Source: Porticoccaceae bacterium
GTDB lineage: Bacteria > Pseudomonadota > Gammaproteobacteria > Pseudomonadales > Porticoccaceae
Reading direction: 5' to 3'
Length of the DNA stretch: 64,000 nt
Assembly (NCBI GenBank): GCA_902557735.1
Contig: CACEBC010000009.1
Coordinates: forward strand, 1-64,000
The notes under the pieces were generated by a model that ran no database searches, was not told the DNA's origin, and was given only the letters and a program-made list of their open reading frames with translations. The translations under genes were made by a program, and so were the position numbers. How positions within the stretch are numbered: the stretch's first letter is position 1; the number at the start of each line of letters is the position of its first letter. Below are positions 1 to 10,143 of this stretch, in pieces.

Positions 1-500
1 TAAACTACTACGGTCGCTTTTATGTTGAATCAAAACTTTTCGACCTGGCAAATCCCACGATCCATTTTTATGACCCAAGGCTACCAGATGAGGTTCGAAG
101 TGATCTAGACTGGGCAATCTATCCGCATGGTTTCTTCCAAGTTTTGGCCGCAACACACGAGCGCTATGGAAAACCGATCTATGTTTTGGAGAATGGGTTG
201 GCTGACGAGCAGGACGATGACAAAAGAAGGCAGCAATTCCTTGTGACCCACATTCGAGAGATATGGAATGCAATAAATCATGCAGGAGCGGATGTCAGAG
301 GCTATATGCACTGGTCTTTCATCGACAACTTTGAGTGGGCAGAGGGCTTTTCAGCTCGCTTCGGCCTGATCAGAACCGAATACGAAAATGAGTTTAAACG
401 TGCACCGAGACCCAGTGCATACCTGTACCGAGATATCATTAACTCTAATGGTATTAGTTCAGAGGTTTGGGATAATTATTATGAGCGACACACGGACTGA
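1..500 (+). CDS. Glycoside hydrolase family 1 (beta-glucosidase type), 3' part only
   Basis: The reading frame is open from the left edge (first full codon at base 3) to the TGA at 498-500, so the N-terminal two thirds lie outside the window. The visible ~165 residues match the C-terminal part of the GH1 TIM barrel. They show NYYGR at the start, a YGKPIYVLENGLAD block whose Glu (codon 189-191) fits the GH1 nucleophile of the I/V-T-E-N-G motif (here V-L-E-N-G), and then GYMHWSFIDNFEWAEGF, the aglycone-site motif. The family hydrolyses beta-glucosides or beta-galactosides with retention of configuration; the exact substrate cannot be read from this piece. No signal peptide can be judged. The Thr before Glu-Asn-Gly is replaced by Leu. 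The next gene is convergent, 10 bp away. Confidence 0.93.
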   Translation, partial: NYYGRFYVESKLFDLANPTIHFYDPRLPDEVRSDLDWAIYPHGFFQVLAATHERYGKPIYVLENGLADEQDDDKRRQQFLVTHIREIWNAINHAGADVRGYMHWSFIDNFEWAEGFSARFGLIRTEYENEFKRAPRPSAYLYRDIINSNGISSEVWDNYYERHTD

Positions 501-509
501 ATAATTGCG

Positions 510-1712
510 TCAGTTATCCAGCCTCATATTCCAAAGGACTGCTCGGGCTGCAAGGCTCGTCAAAAACATTATGCCAAAAATGGGCATCAGTGATCCTTTT
601 GACAACATTGCGGCCAATGCTCCTATGAAACCGCCAAACAAAAAAATAACAGTCGAGTGAAGGGATGCGGCAGCGCCACTTAGGCGATCAAAAAAGGTCA
701 TGTAAACTCCTGCGACTGTAGTTCTTATACCCCCCGCCACTGACACACAGATAAACAGCGTAACCAAGACCCCGCTGAGTCCCAATTGTTCTGTTAGTGA
801 TAAGATCCAAACAACGAGTAAAAGCGCAATGTGAATACAGTTGCCATAGCTTGCAATCCTCATTGGCGCCATGCTCAGCATCAGTCGTTTTGAGAGCACG
901 GTGCCCATCATGGCACAAAAACCGCCGAACCCAAAGACCAAGCAGAACTGAAATTGGGTTAACGAAAAATATTGCGTTAAGATAGCCATCGAGTTGGTGA
1001 GGTATGCAAAAAATACCCCTGATGTAAGAGAGCTAAAGAGAGTGTAGCGAGAAGCCATATAGCGACCGCTCCGTTTATGCGTGACGACCCTCCAATAATT
1101 TGAAAAAAGACTTCTTATCTCAAAACGCTCCGGCAAATTATGTACCGATTCGGGAATGCGCAATAGAAACACGCACAAAAGAGATAAACTATAGATCGTC
1201 AAAACCACAAAGATTGCCCGCCAACCGAAGCCCAAGAGAAAAAAGCCGAGCATCGGCGCAATCATAGGGGCAACCAACATCACCATCATCACAGAAGCCA
1301 TGCGCTGCGGAATCTCATCTTTGGGATAAAAGTCTCTCACCTGTGCCATACAAACCACTGCAGCGAAACCACCGCCAATTGCTTGGAATATTCGATACAC
1401 CTGAATCTGAAAGATTGTCTCGGCAAGTGCTATCAATAAAGTTGATGCTGAGAACAAGAGCAAGCCGAAACTGCCCAGGGGTTTTCGACCTAGCTGATCG
1501 GATAGTGCGCCACCGACAAAAGTACCCAGAGCATGGCCAATTAGGTAAGTGCTCACTGTCAGATTAACTTCGACAAGTCCAACTCCATAGTGATCAGCAA
1601 TAAGTGACAAGGCGGGTAAGTATGCATCGACCGCGAAAGGCACCACTGCCATTATCGAGCCCAGAAAAACAATTAGACGCGGTGAATCAACCAGATTCTG
1701 TCGATTTTCCAT
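510..1712 (-). CDS. MFS drug-resistance transporter, Bcr/CflA type
   Basis: An inner-membrane major facilitator superfamily protein of about 400 residues with 12 predicted hydrophobic segments. The first segment is followed by D-A-Y-L-P-A, the Asp/Pro motif typical of the DHA1 Bcr/CflA branch, and the TM2-TM3 loop has G-x-L-S-D-Q-L-G-R-K-P, the MFS signature motif A. The family exports small drugs or metabolites by proton antiport; the substrate is unknown here. An upstream in-frame start at 1802 would add 30 mostly non-hydrophobic residues. The ATG at 1712 (MENRQN) is preferred because it begins a normal cytoplasmic N-terminus just before TM1. The gene is divergent from the TIGR02444-type gene across about 130 bp. 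Confidence 0.88.
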   Translation of the reverse strand: MENRQNLVDSPRLIVFLGSIMAVVPFAVDAYLPALSLIADHYGVGLVEVNLTVSTYLIGHALGTFVGGALSDQLGRKPLGSFGLLLFSASTLLIALAETIFQIQVYRIFQAIGGGFAAVVCMAQVRDFYPKDEIPQRMASVMMVMLVAPMIAPMLGFFLLGFGWRAIFVVLTIYSLSLLCVFLLRIPESVHNLPERFEIRSLFSNYWRVVTHKRSGRYMASRYTLFSSLTSGVFFAYLTNSMAILTQYFSLTQFQFCLVFGFGGFCAMMGTVLSKRLMLSMAPMRIASYGNCIHIALLLVVWILSLTEQLGLSGVLVTLFICVSVAGGIRTTVAGVYMTFFDRLSGAAASLHSTVIFLFGGFIGALAAMLSKGSLMPIFGIMFLTSLAARAVLWNMRLDN

Positions 1713-1842
1713 ATTTTTTCCCGTAGCGAAGAAAGGAAAAGTTTTATGGCCCCGAGAAAGTTGAAACCATAGGATCTTTTCTAATACGAATTTTGGAGAC
1801 AACTTGTTATAGTCACGTGCCTATCATTTGCCGAGTACCATA

Positions 1843-2352
1843 ATGACAGATTCGGAGGATACCCCGCTATGGTTATTTTCTCTAAAATTTTATTCGTATC
1901 AGGGGTTTCGCGAAAGTTTACTTGCCTTTCAAGATTTTTCAGGGGCTAACGTTAACATCGTATTGTATCTTCTGTGGCTCGCATCACATCGCAGAGCTAT
2001 TTCATTGAATGAAGTTGAGAAAATCATTAGCTCAACCAAGGGCTGGAATGAAGAAATCGTTCAGCCCTTGAGACGGATAAGACAGAATCTCAAGAAAAAT
2101 GTGGACGGTTTGTTTTCAGAAGACATACTGTTGTTAAGAGAAGAAGTGAAAACTCTCGAATTGGAGGCAGAAAAAATCGAACAAAGGACTCTTTTTAACG
2201 CATATGAAATTCAGTTTCTTGGGTCGTTGGGTACCGAGATAGAAGCGATCGCCAGAGCAAACTTAGAAACTTACGAAGAGCTGCTTGACGCATCGTTCCC
2301 CAAACAACATTTTGAATGCTTGATTGACGGAGTGAGTAATGGGTTTCATTGA
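1843..2352 (+). CDS. TIGR02444 (DUF2390) family conserved protein
   Basis: A small cytoplasmic protein of 169 residues. The N-terminal part (LWLFSLKFYSYQGF, LLAFQDFSGANVNIVLYLLWL) follows the pattern I associate with the TIGR02444 family, found mainly in proteobacteria and without known function. The C-terminal half is charged and predicted helical, with heptad-like spacing (EEVKTLELEAEKIEQ). The ATG at 1843 is chosen over a TTG at 1828 because it directly precedes the conserved region; no strong ribosome site is visible for either. It is transcribed away from the MFS gene and is followed by a 383-bp non-coding stretch before nuoA. Confidence 0.7.
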   Translation: MTDSEDTPLWLFSLKFYSYQGFRESLLAFQDFSGANVNIVLYLLWLASHRRAISLNEVEKIISSTKGWNEEIVQPLRRIRQNLKKNVDGLFSEDILLLREEVKTLELEAEKIEQRTLFNAYEIQFLGSLGTEIEAIARANLETYEELLDASFPKQHFECLIDGVSNGFH

Positions 2353-2735
2353 AGCCTCCCTATGATTTATGAAAAAAACTCGGCAGACGCATTTGTGAAC
2401 CCTCGGAGCCGAAAATAGCTCCGCCTTGTCGCCGCTCTTAAAGGCAAAAAGATTACTCGCAAAACTTGATAAACTTGACAAAAATAGGTATCTTTGCAAC
2501 CGACTCAATCTGCTCCTTAAATCTTTAAGTTCACAATTAAATTAATTTGCTGATTAATGATCTGCATCAGCAATTAAGCAGTACAACATTGCGATTGAGA
2601 GCCATTTAAAAAGGACCTTCAAGGCGAACAGTTCAGAAGGCGGTCATCTGCTGATGGCAACATGTAAGGCGCGAGAACCGTTGCGGCATGGACCGGGCAG
2701 TTCTTTTTTCTCTGACATGAAGTTGAGGAGAACCT
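2353..2735. other. Intergenic region upstream of the nuo operon
   Basis: No gene was recognised in these 383 bases. A short inverted repeat, CGGAGC and GCTCCG around an 8-nt loop near 2404-2423, follows the preceding gene but has no T-run. A TTGACA hexamer at 2475-2480 has no convincing -10 partner. A GAAC (2675-2678) and GTTC (2700-2703) pair followed by six T (2704-2709) lies just before nuoA, but the stem is too imperfect to call an attenuator. The nuo promoter is presumably in this stretch. The GAGGAG near 2726 serves the GTG start of nuoA. Confidence 0.5.
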
Positions 2736-3158
2736 GTGACCCCTAATCAACCCGCTGAAATCTGGCCATTGGTCTTATTTGCCGCATTGGTCCTCTTTTT
2801 AATCGTTGCCATGCTTTTTGTTGGGTGGCTTTTGGGCCAGCGAAAAAGGGTAGATGCCACGAATGACCCGTATGAATCGGGAATCGTTTCGGTTGGAAGC
2901 GCGCAACTTAAGATTTCAGTCGAGTTTTACCTGGTAGCAATGTTTTTTGTAATATTTGATCTAGAGGCTATTTTCATTTTTGCGTACGCAGTAGCTTTCT
3001 TTGAGTTGGGATGGCAAGGGTATATATCCATGATGATCTTTATTGGAGTGCTTGCGATTGCGCTTATTTATGGCTGGCTCAGCGGAGGGTTGGACTGGGG
3101 TGCCAAGAAACGGACTGGGTTAACAGAGGCTCTACAGAGAGAGAGAGGTCAGTCATGA
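2736..3158 (+). CDS. nuoA: NADH-quinone oxidoreductase subunit A
   Basis: Membrane subunit A of proton-pumping Complex I. The protein has 140 residues with three hydrophobic segments and the conserved loop motif DPYESGI after the first one, a loop that in solved complexes lies near the quinone channel between subunits H and A. The start is a GTG preceded at the right distance by GAGGAG. It is the first gene of the nuo operon in the classical gammaproteobacterial order, and its TGA overlaps the nuoB ATG by 4 bp, implying coupled translation. The charged C-terminal tail after the last membrane segment is normal for the family. Confidence 0.96.
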   Translation: MTPNQPAEIWPLVLFAALVLFLIVAMLFVGWLLGQRKRVDATNDPYESGIVSVGSAQLKISVEFYLVAMFFVIFDLEAIFIFAYAVAFFELGWQGYISMMIFIGVLAIALIYGWLSGGLDWGAKKRTGLTEALQRERGQS

Positions 3159-3790
3159 GATGGTCATTAACCAAACCTGATGAACCGAGGGAAACTTTCG
3201 AGCAAGACTTTGTCGAGGAGCAGGTCCAGCGGAATGTCGCTTTTGCCAAACTCGAAGACCTGATTGCTTGGGGTAGGTCTAACTCATTGTGGCCATTTAA
3301 CTTCGGACTATCTTGCTGCTACGTGGAAATGGCTACCGCCTTCACCAGCAAGCACGACATAGCCCGTTTTGGGGCTGAGGTGATTCGAGCCACCCCTCGG
3401 CAGGCCGATCTAATGGTAATTTCCGGCACATGCTTCCTGAAAATGGCTCCGGTGGTGAAAAGGCTTTATGACCAGCTGCTTGAACCTCGCTGGATTATAT
3501 CCATGGGATCCTGCGCCAATTCGGGAGGAATGTACGACATCTATTCAGTGGTTCAAGGCGTGGACAAATTCATCCCAGTAGACGTTTATGTCCCGGGTTG
3601 CCCTCCCCGACCAGAAGCATTCATGCAAGGGCTCCTCATGCTTCAGAAAGCCGTAGGACAGGAGCGTCGTCCACTAAGCTGGGTGGGAGGAGATCAGACC
3701 GTGGTGAAGCCTAGCAAGATCAGTAAAAGAGACGAGCTTACGCCTGATCGGATACTTGCAACCGAGTTGAGAGAGCCTAAGGACATATAA
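3155..3790 (+). CDS. nuoB: NADH-quinone oxidoreductase subunit B (cluster N2)
   Basis: Peripheral subunit carrying the terminal [4Fe-4S] cluster N2, which passes electrons to quinone. With the ATG at 3155 the protein has 211 residues. Its N2 ligands are visible as the adjacent pair Cys54-Cys55 (LSCCYVEM), Cys120 (GSCANSGG) and Cys149 (VPGCPPRPE). The frame is open further upstream to 3011, but those 48 residues lie inside nuoA and do not resemble NuoB. The ATGA overlap with nuoA fixes the start. A short 7-bp gap separates it from nuoCD. Confidence 0.97.
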   Translation: MRWSLTKPDEPRETFEQDFVEEQVQRNVAFAKLEDLIAWGRSNSLWPFNFGLSCCYVEMATAFTSKHDIARFGAEVIRATPRQADLMVISGTCFLKMAPVVKRLYDQLLEPRWIISMGSCANSGGMYDIYSVVQGVDKFIPVDVYVPGCPPRPEAFMQGLLMLQKAVGQERRPLSWVGGDQTVVKPSKISKRDELTPDRILATELREPKDI

Positions 3791-3797
3791 AAGTTTC

Positions 3798-5570
3798 ATG
3801 GAAACCTTACTAGCTGAAGCACCTGTCGCGAAAGATCACAACGCTTATGCTGTGCAGGCTCTGTATAATGAGTTTGGTAGAGAATCGTTCGTAGTCCAGG
3901 TTTGTGCCGATGACATACCCACGCTCTGGATCAAGGCCGAGCTGCTAGTGGGTGTGATGAAATTCCTAAAGCCTCGCTTTTGCATGCTCTATGATCTGTT
4001 TGGGATAGATGAACGCACCAGAGTGCATCGCAGTGATCAGCCTTCCGCAGACTTCACAGTGGTTTATCAATTATTGTCAATCAAAAGAAATGATGACCTG
4101 CGGATCAAAGTTGCCCTCCAGGAATCAGATCTCAATCTGCCTTCGATCATCGACGTTTGGCCCAACGCTAATTGGTATGAAAGAGAAGCTTGGGATATGT
4201 TTGGAGTAGTTTTCAAAGGTCATCCCACGCTCTTCCGAATCCTTTTGCCACCAACCTGGGAAGGGCATGCCCTACGAAAGGATCATCCGGCGCGAGCGAC
4301 AGAGATGGGGCCTTTTGAAATGGGGGACGAGCGCGTTGAACGGGAGCAAGAGGCGCTCCGGTTCAGGCCAGAAGACTGGGGCATGGAGACTAAGGACGAA
4401 GACAATGAATACATGTTTCTCAACCTAGGCCCCAATCATCCCAGTGTTCATGGCGTCTTCCGGATCGCGCTTCAGCTGGATGGAGAGGTGATAAAGGACT
4501 CGGTTCCAGACATAGGGTACCACCATCGCGGTGCTGAAAAGATGGGCGAACGACAGACGTGGCATACGTACATCCCATACACAGACCGAATTGATTACTT
4601 AGCAGGGGTCATGAATAACCTGGCCTACGTTCAGGCTGTAGAATTACTCGCGGGCATTAAGGTTCCTGATCGAGCTAAAGTGATCCGAATCATGCTGGCG
4701 GAGCTCTTCCGAATCTCGAGCCATCTCGTGTTTTATGGTACTTTTGTTCAAGATGTTGGACAGATGTCACCCGTATTTTATATGTTCGCTGATAGGGAAA
4801 GGCTTTTCGGTATTGTAGAGGCCATTACAGGTGGAAGGATGCATCCGGCATGGTTCCGAATCGGCGGGGTGACTGCAGACCTTCCCAATGGATGGGAAAA
4901 GTTAATTCGCGACTTTATAGATTCGATGCCCGCTCGGCTAGACCACTATGACAAGATGGCTATGCAGAACAAAATACTGAAGGATCGAACTGTAGGAGTA
5001 GGGGTCTACACGCAGTCGGAAGCCCTTGATTGGGGGATAACGGGGCCCGGATTGCGCGCAACGGGCAGTGACTGGGATCTGCGCAAGACTCGACCCTACA
5101 ACAGCGGGTACGATCAGTTTGACTTTGAAGTGCCGACAGCAGAAAACGGTGACTGCTACGACCGCGCGGTTGTCAGAATTGAGGAAATGCGGCAAAGCTT
5201 AAGAATAATCCGGCAGTGCATAGATAACATGCCAGCTGGACCATACAAGAGCGATCATTCACTAACGACGCCGCCCCCAAAAGAGCGGACTATGCAAGAC
5301 ATCGAAACCCTAATACATCACTTTTTGAACGTGACTTGGGGGCCGGTAATTCCGCAAGGGGAAGCCTCTGTGATGCTGGAGGCAACGAAGGGAATAAACA
5401 GCTACCATTTGGTTAGCGATGGCGGCACTAACTCGTATCGCACTCGTATCCGTACCCCATCCTTTCCTCACCTGCAGCAAATCCCCTTGATTAGCAACGG
5501 TTTGATGATTCCCGACCTAATCGCGATTATTGCAAGTATCGACTTCGTGATGGCGGACGTGGATCGATGA
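3798..5570 (+). CDS. nuoCD: NADH-quinone oxidoreductase fused subunits C/D
   Basis: A 590-residue fusion of the 30-kDa (C) and 49-kDa (D) subunits, the arrangement typical of Enterobacteria and many other gammaproteobacteria and close to the E. coli length. NuoC spans roughly residues 1-190 (includes [12 protein letters not shown] and LRKDHP). NuoD begins near residue 208 at [11 protein letters not shown] and contains the invariant HRGAEK and YTDRIDY blocks, which line the quinone-binding cavity next to cluster N2. The C-terminus ends with the conserved [11 protein letters not shown]. Its TGA overlaps the nuoE ATG by 4 bp. Confidence 0.98.
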   Translation: METLLAEAPVAKDHNAYAVQALYNEFGRESFVVQVCADDIPTLWIKAELLVGVMKFLKPRFCMLYDLFGIDERTRVHRSDQPSADFTVVYQLLSIKRNDDLRIKVALQESDLNLPSIIDVWPNANWYEREAWDMFGVVFKGHPTLFRILLPPTWEGHALRKDHPARATEMGPFEMGDERVEREQEALRFRPEDWGMETKDEDNEYMFLNLGPNHPSVHGVFRIALQLDGEVIKDSVPDIGYHHRGAEKMGERQTWHTYIPYTDRIDYLAGVMNNLAYVQAVELLAGIKVPDRAKVIRIMLAELFRISSHLVFYGTFVQDVGQMSPVFYMFADRERLFGIVEAITGGRMHPAWFRIGGVTADLPNGWEKLIRDFIDSMPARLDHYDKMAMQNKILKDRTVGVGVYTQSEALDWGITGPGLRATGSDWDLRKTRPYNSGYDQFDFEVPTAENGDCYDRAVVRIEEMRQSLRIIRQCIDNMPAGPYKSDHSLTTPPPKERTMQDIETLIHHFLNVTWGPVIPQGEASVMLEATKGINSYHLVSDGGTNSYRTRIRTPSFPHLQQIPLISNGLMIPDLIAIIASIDFVMADVDR

Positions 5571-6082
5571 TGGAAGCGCTCATACAAACCGACCTAGCGT
5601 CAGTGCTAACTAACGAAGAAACCGCAGCAATCGATGCTGAATTGGAACATGTGCCTTACAAATCCGGCGCGGCAATCGATGCGCTAAAAATCGTTCAATC
5701 TAAAAGAGGCTGGATTTCTGATGAGTGTCTTACGGCGATATCAAAGCACTTAGAAATGTCAGTGGATGAGTTGGAGGGCATTGCGACATTTTACAATCTT
5801 ATATATCGAAAGCCGGTAGGCGAGAAGGTGATACTGTTTTGCGATAGCGTCAGTTGTTGGATTTGCGGTTGCGAAGACGCGAAGGAAAAAGTAAGCAAAG
5901 TTTTAAACATAGGTTACGGCGAGACAACGGCCGACAACAAATATACGCTGCTGCCTGTGCCATGCCTTGGTGCTTGCGACCGTGCGCCGGTAATGATGGT
6001 TGGTGATGAATTAATAACTAACTTAGATGATGCTAAGATTGAAGCCACGTTCAGTCAAAGCCTTCTAAGCGAGGACTATTGA
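5567..6082 (+). CDS. nuoE: NADH-quinone oxidoreductase subunit E (cluster N1a)
   Basis: A 171-residue thioredoxin-like subunit of the NADH dehydrogenase module, binding [2Fe-2S] cluster N1a through Cys92, Cys97, Cys133 and Cys137 (C-x4-C and C-x3-C). The N-terminal half is the helical bundle with the family motif [10 protein letters not shown]. Two adjacent ATG codons (5567, 5570) could both act as start; the first overlaps the nuoCD stop. Two extra cysteines, Cys100 and Cys102, follow the first ligand pair (SCWICGC) and are probably not ligands. The stop overlaps the nuoF ATG by one base. Confidence 0.97.
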   Translation: MMEALIQTDLASVLTNEETAAIDAELEHVPYKSGAAIDALKIVQSKRGWISDECLTAISKHLEMSVDELEGIATFYNLIYRKPVGEKVILFCDSVSCWICGCEDAKEKVSKVLNIGYGETTADNKYTLLPVPCLGACDRAPVMMVGDELITNLDDAKIEATFSQSLLSEDY

Positions 6083-7380
6083 TGGAGAGAGTTCTTACCC
6101 GCAACATCGCGGACGATCCTATACCCATTAATCTAGCAACTTATGAAGCTAACGAGGGGTATGAGGGATTAAAAAAGGCCCTAACCGACTTGAGTCCAGA
6201 GGATTGTGAGTCAATCGTTAAAGATTCTAAACTCCGAGGGCGAGGAGGGGCAGGGTTCCCGACAGGGATGAAATGGAGCTTCGTACCAAAAGGAGATGCT
6301 TGTACGCCCGGGCATAAATATCTTGTGTGTAATGCGGACGAAATGGAGCCCGGCACCTTCAAAGACCGCTTGCTAATGGAATTCGACCCGCATCAACTTA
6401 TAGAGGGAATGATTCTTTCTGCATACACCCTTGGCGCTGATATAGCATATATATTTATCCGCGGAGAATATGTTGTTTCGATTGAGCGACTTCGGGAAGC
6501 AATTGCCGAATGCTATGAGAAAAACTATCTGGGAAAAAACATCCTAGGCTCTGAATTCTCTCTCGAGATGTATGTCCACCCTAGTGCGGGTCGATACATC
6601 TGCGGCGAAGAAACGGCACTAATAAATGCATTAGAAGGGAAGCGCGCAAACCCAAGGGCAAAACCTCCATTCCCTCAAGTCAGTGGGCTTTGGGGCCGTC
6701 CTACCATCGTAAATAATGTAGAAACCCTGTGCAACATCCCCCACATTATTCACAGAGGTGCTGACTGGTTCCGGACACTTGGCCGTGGCGAGGATAGCGG
6801 GACCAAACTGTTTGGGGTGAGCGGTAAGGTCAAGAATCCCGGATGTTGGGAACTGCCAATGGGCACTCCAGTTCGTGAAATCATTGAGGACTGCGCCGGC
6901 GGTATGCTCCCGGGCCTAAAGCTTAAAGGTTTCCTTCCTGGTGGTGGTTCAACTGATTTTCTGACCAGCGATCACCTCGACCTTGCTATGGATTATAATG
7001 TAATTGGTGCCGCAGGCAGTAGGATGGGAACCGGCACCATGATAATCCTTGATGACCAGACATGTCCTGTTGGCATGGTCCTTAACCTAATAAGGTTTTT
7101 TGCTCAAGAATCCTGCGGGTTTTGTACTCCCTGCAGAGATGGGCTGCCCTGGACTCGCCAAGTGCTCGAAGATATCTACAATGGTCGCGGCCGAAAGGAA
7201 GACCTGGAAACGCTGGCCTATCAGGTGAAATATATCGGCGGGATTGGCAATACGCATTGCGCGCTTGCTCCGGGAGCAATGGAACCGCTGCAAAGCGCGC
7301 TGAAGTACTTTTACTCGGATTTTGAAAAGCTGATTGAACGCAATAGCGGTCAACAGCAAAACGTAGCGAGGGGACAGTAG
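6082..7380 (+). CDS. nuoF: NADH-quinone oxidoreductase subunit F (NADH/FMN, cluster N3)
   Basis: This 432-residue subunit oxidises NADH, holds FMN and passes electrons to [4Fe-4S] cluster N3. GRGGAGFPTG at residues 53-62 is the glycine-rich NADH/FMN loop. The N3 ligands are Cys345, Cys348 and Cys351 (SCGFCTPC) plus Cys393 (THCAL). The ATG at 6082 shares its A with the nuoE TGA; a TTG one codon earlier is unlikely. The TAG directly abuts the nuoG ATG, and the GAGGGG inside the nuoF end serves as ribosome site for nuoG. Confidence 0.98.
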   Translation: MERVLTRNIADDPIPINLATYEANEGYEGLKKALTDLSPEDCESIVKDSKLRGRGGAGFPTGMKWSFVPKGDACTPGHKYLVCNADEMEPGTFKDRLLMEFDPHQLIEGMILSAYTLGADIAYIFIRGEYVVSIERLREAIAECYEKNYLGKNILGSEFSLEMYVHPSAGRYICGEETALINALEGKRANPRAKPPFPQVSGLWGRPTIVNNVETLCNIPHIIHRGADWFRTLGRGEDSGTKLFGVSGKVKNPGCWELPMGTPVREIIEDCAGGMLPGLKLKGFLPGGGSTDFLTSDHLDLAMDYNVIGAAGSRMGTGTMIILDDQTCPVGMVLNLIRFFAQESCGFCTPCRDGLPWTRQVLEDIYNGRGRKEDLETLAYQVKYIGGIGNTHCALAPGAMEPLQSALKYFYSDFEKLIERNSGQQQNVARGQ

Positions 7381-10143
7381 ATGCCCAAAGTTTTAGTAGA
7401 CGGACAACCCATCGAAGTCAACGAGGGTGAAAACTTGCTTGAGGCCTGCCTGAATGCCGGGCTTGATCTCCCCTATTTCTGCTGGCACCCGGCAATGGGT
7501 TCTGTCGGTTCATGTCGGCAGTGCGCGGTAGTTCAGTACCAGAGCGACGAAGATACAAATGGCCGAATTGTCATGGGTTGCATGACCGAAGTTAAAGAGG
7601 GTGCCAGATTTTCCTTGGAAACAGAAAATGCTGTTCAATTTCGTGAGGCCATAATAGAGTCTTTAATGCTTAACCATCCTCATGACTGCCCAGTATGCTC
7701 GGAAGGGGGTGAATGCCACCTGCAAGACATGACGGTAATGGTTGGTCACCGCGACAGGAGATATACCGGCAAAAAAAATACGCACCGAAACCAGTACCTC
7801 GGTCCACTGATTAATCATGAAATGAACCGCTGTATTACCTGCTATCGATGCGAGCGTTTTTATAAGGATTACGCCGGTGGCAAGGACTTCGGAGCCCAAG
7901 CGTCTAGGGACAGGGTCTTTTTTGGTCGGCAAACAGATGGCGTTTTGGAAAGCGAGTTCTCCGGCAACCTCGTGGAGGTTTGTCCAACAGGGGTATTCAC
8001 AGATAAGCCCTTCTTAGCCCACTACAGCCGGAAATGGGACTTACAATCCGCGCCCTCGATCTGTACTGGATGCGGGGTAGGATGCAACACTGCCCCAGGG
8101 GAGCGATATGGCCGGTTGAAGCGAATTCACAATCGATATAATTATGATATCAATGGATATTTTATCTGTGATCGTGGAAGATTCGGAGCCGGATACGTCA
8201 ATAATAAGGAAAGAATCGACTACGCTGGATTGCGAGAAGTTGATGGCAGTTACTCAGCTATTCGTCATGAAAACGCGCTAGCAACTGCAGGTCAGTGGCT
8301 CAATGACAAGCGGGTTGTTGGCATTGGTTCACCAAGGGCCTCTCTTGAATCTAATTTTCTTTTGAAACATTGGTTAGGCCCAGCTAACTTCTCCTCAGGT
8401 CTGTCTGATGCCGAAGGCCCAGGAATGAAACAGTTGATCAAGGTTCTATCCACAACGAAGGCCAATGTCCCGTCGGTCCGACAAATGCAGTCTGCCGATG
8501 CGATACTTATATTAGGTGAGGATGTCGCCAACACTGCACCAAGAATTTCGCTAGCACTTCGGCAAGCAGTGCGAAACAAGTCTTTTTCGATGGCAGAGGA
8601 GGCCGGCATACCAGAGTGGCAAGACGCCGCCGTCAGAAACTTAGGTCAAGACGAACTTTCACCCTTAATTATTGTAACTAGCAGTGAGAGCCGTTTAGAT
8701 AATATCGCTTCACACATTTATTCTTTGAGCCCTGACGCAATAGCTGACTTTGGTTTCTCACTGGCTGCGCGGCTCGATGGAAGTGATATTGAAGACGAAA
8801 TGGTCTGCGGCGTTGCCGATATCCTGTCGCAAGCTAGTCGTCCATTAGTTGTCAGCGGGATAGGATCTTTTAGTCCCGACATATTGTCTAGTGCCGCTAA
8901 AGTAGCTGATTCGCTCAGCAATTTAAACAAAAAAGCCATGCTGAGCCTATGTGTATCTGAAAGTAATAGTATGGGTGTAGCTATGCTAAGTGATGAGCAT
9001 ACGCTATCTCTGGCTTCTGTAATGGAACAGTTGGACGACATAGACACTCTGGTAATCCTGGAAAATGACTTGTCCCGCAGGCTGGATAGGAGTGCTCTGC
9101 AAAAATTATCTGAATCAAAAGTAAACATTATTGCGCTGGACGTAATAGAAAATTCAACGCTCAATCGCGCTAGCATGGTGCTTCCCGCGGCGTCGTTTGC
9201 GGAGTCCGAGGGATCGTTGGTAAACTTTGAAGGCCGAGCTCAGCGCTACTTTCCCGTTTTTGAGCCAGCCAGAGATCGTCTCCCGAGCTGGCATTGGTTA
9301 ATAAAACTGGCCTCCTTGGACAACGATAACAAACTATCGGCGCTTGCCTGTTTTGATGATGTGGTTTCATTGCTCGCCGACAGTGACAAAAAGTGGGAAG
9401 AAATAGTCAAGGTAGCACCCGGGCAAACGTTCAGAGACCGAGGTCAAAAAATTCCTAGGCAAACCCACCGCTATAGCGGCAGAACTGCCATGAATGCTTC
9501 CGTATCAGTGCATGAGCCACCTCAGCCAAAGGATAACGAAACTGCGCTTGCATACAGCATGGAAGGTTTGAATCGAGACCAACCATCGACACTGTCACCT
9601 TACGTTTGGTCGCCCGGTTGGAACTCGAACCACTCGGTCCAGAAGTTTCAGTCCAAGGTAGATGGCCAACACAAGAATCAGACCCCAGGCATAATTCTGA
9701 TATCATCAAACCAAAATGGCTTCGGCGAGTCCGTGAGTTATGAAAGAACTGGCGCGCTCGAGGCAAACAATTGGACGTTGATACCCATAGCATGTATTCA
9801 TGGCTCTGAGGAACTATCATCCTATACCAAAGAAATAGCCGAGTTGTCCGGAAATGCCTTTATTGCTATATCAGAAGATGCAGCAAACGCACTAGGCGTC
9901 TTAGATGGAGACGGTTTACAGGTTATCGGCGGTAGTGCCGAGATATCCCTTGAGGTACGAGTCGTTGATCGCATGGCCGAGGGGTGTGTAGGTTACAGTG
10001 TAGGCTATGAAGAAACGCTCAGTTTGGCCCCAGGCCAGACTGTCCGGTTGGCGAAGGATGCAAGCTGGATTAGATCTAAACCGCATCTGATAGCGACTGA
10101 CGGGGCTTCTGAAGCTTCGTTGGGAGAGAGCCTTTATGTCTGA
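7381..10143 (+). CDS. nuoG: NADH-quinone oxidoreductase subunit G (N1b, N4, N5, N7)
   Basis: The 920-residue large electron-transfer subunit. The N-terminal ferredoxin domain has the N1b ligands Cys34, Cys45, Cys48 and Cys67. The His-Cys cluster N5 motif is His101/Cys103/Cys106/Cys112, and the next cluster uses Cys151, Cys154, Cys157 and Cys201. The motif C-x2-C-x3-C-x27-C (Cys228, 231, 235, 263) for the extra cluster N7, absent from mitochondrial Complex I, is intact. The remainder is a molybdopterin-oxidoreductase-like fold without cofactor. The C-terminal third is more variable in sequence. The stop overlaps nuoH by 8 bp. Confidence 0.98.
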   Translation: MPKVLVDGQPIEVNEGENLLEACLNAGLDLPYFCWHPAMGSVGSCRQCAVVQYQSDEDTNGRIVMGCMTEVKEGARFSLETENAVQFREAIIESLMLNHPHDCPVCSEGGECHLQDMTVMVGHRDRRYTGKKNTHRNQYLGPLINHEMNRCITCYRCERFYKDYAGGKDFGAQASRDRVFFGRQTDGVLESEFSGNLVEVCPTGVFTDKPFLAHYSRKWDLQSAPSICTGCGVGCNTAPGERYGRLKRIHNRYNYDINGYFICDRGRFGAGYVNNKERIDYAGLREVDGSYSAIRHENALATAGQWLNDKRVVGIGSPRASLESNFLLKHWLGPANFSSGLSDAEGPGMKQLIKVLSTTKANVPSVRQMQSADAILILGEDVANTAPRISLALRQAVRNKSFSMAEEAGIPEWQDAAVRNLGQDELSPLIIVTSSESRLDNIASHIYSLSPDAIADFGFSLAARLDGSDIEDEMVCGVADILSQASRPLVVSGIGSFSPDILSSAAKVADSLSNLNKKAMLSLCVSESNSMGVAMLSDEHTLSLASVMEQLDDIDTLVILENDLSRRLDRSALQKLSESKVNIIALDVIENSTLNRASMVLPAASFAESEGSLVNFEGRAQRYFPVFEPARDRLPSWHWLIKLASLDNDNKLSALACFDDVVSLLADSDKKWEEIVKVAPGQTFRDRGQKIPRQTHRYSGRTAMNASVSVHEPPQPKDNETALAYSMEGLNRDQPSTLSPYVWSPGWNSNHSVQKFQSKVDGQHKNQTPGIILISSNQNGFGESVSYERTGALEANNWTLIPIACIHGSEELSSYTKEIAELSGNAFIAISEDAANALGVLDGDGLQVIGGSAEISLEVRVVDRMAEGCVGYSVGYEETLSLAPGQTVRLAKDASWIRSKPHLIATDGASEASLGESLYV

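Noticed and set aside
2475-2480. TTGACA as a nuo -35 element
   Set aside because: No -10-like hexamer at 16-18 bp; a single hexamer is not enough to call a promoter.
2263-2508. An 81-codon minus-strand ORF between the TIGR02444 gene and nuoA
   Set aside because: It overlaps the end of a supported gene and has no recognisable domain or ribosome site.
2675-2709. Possible attenuator (GAAC...GTTC then six T) just before nuoA
   Set aside because: Only four consecutive base pairs form; the inner part of the stem does not pair well.
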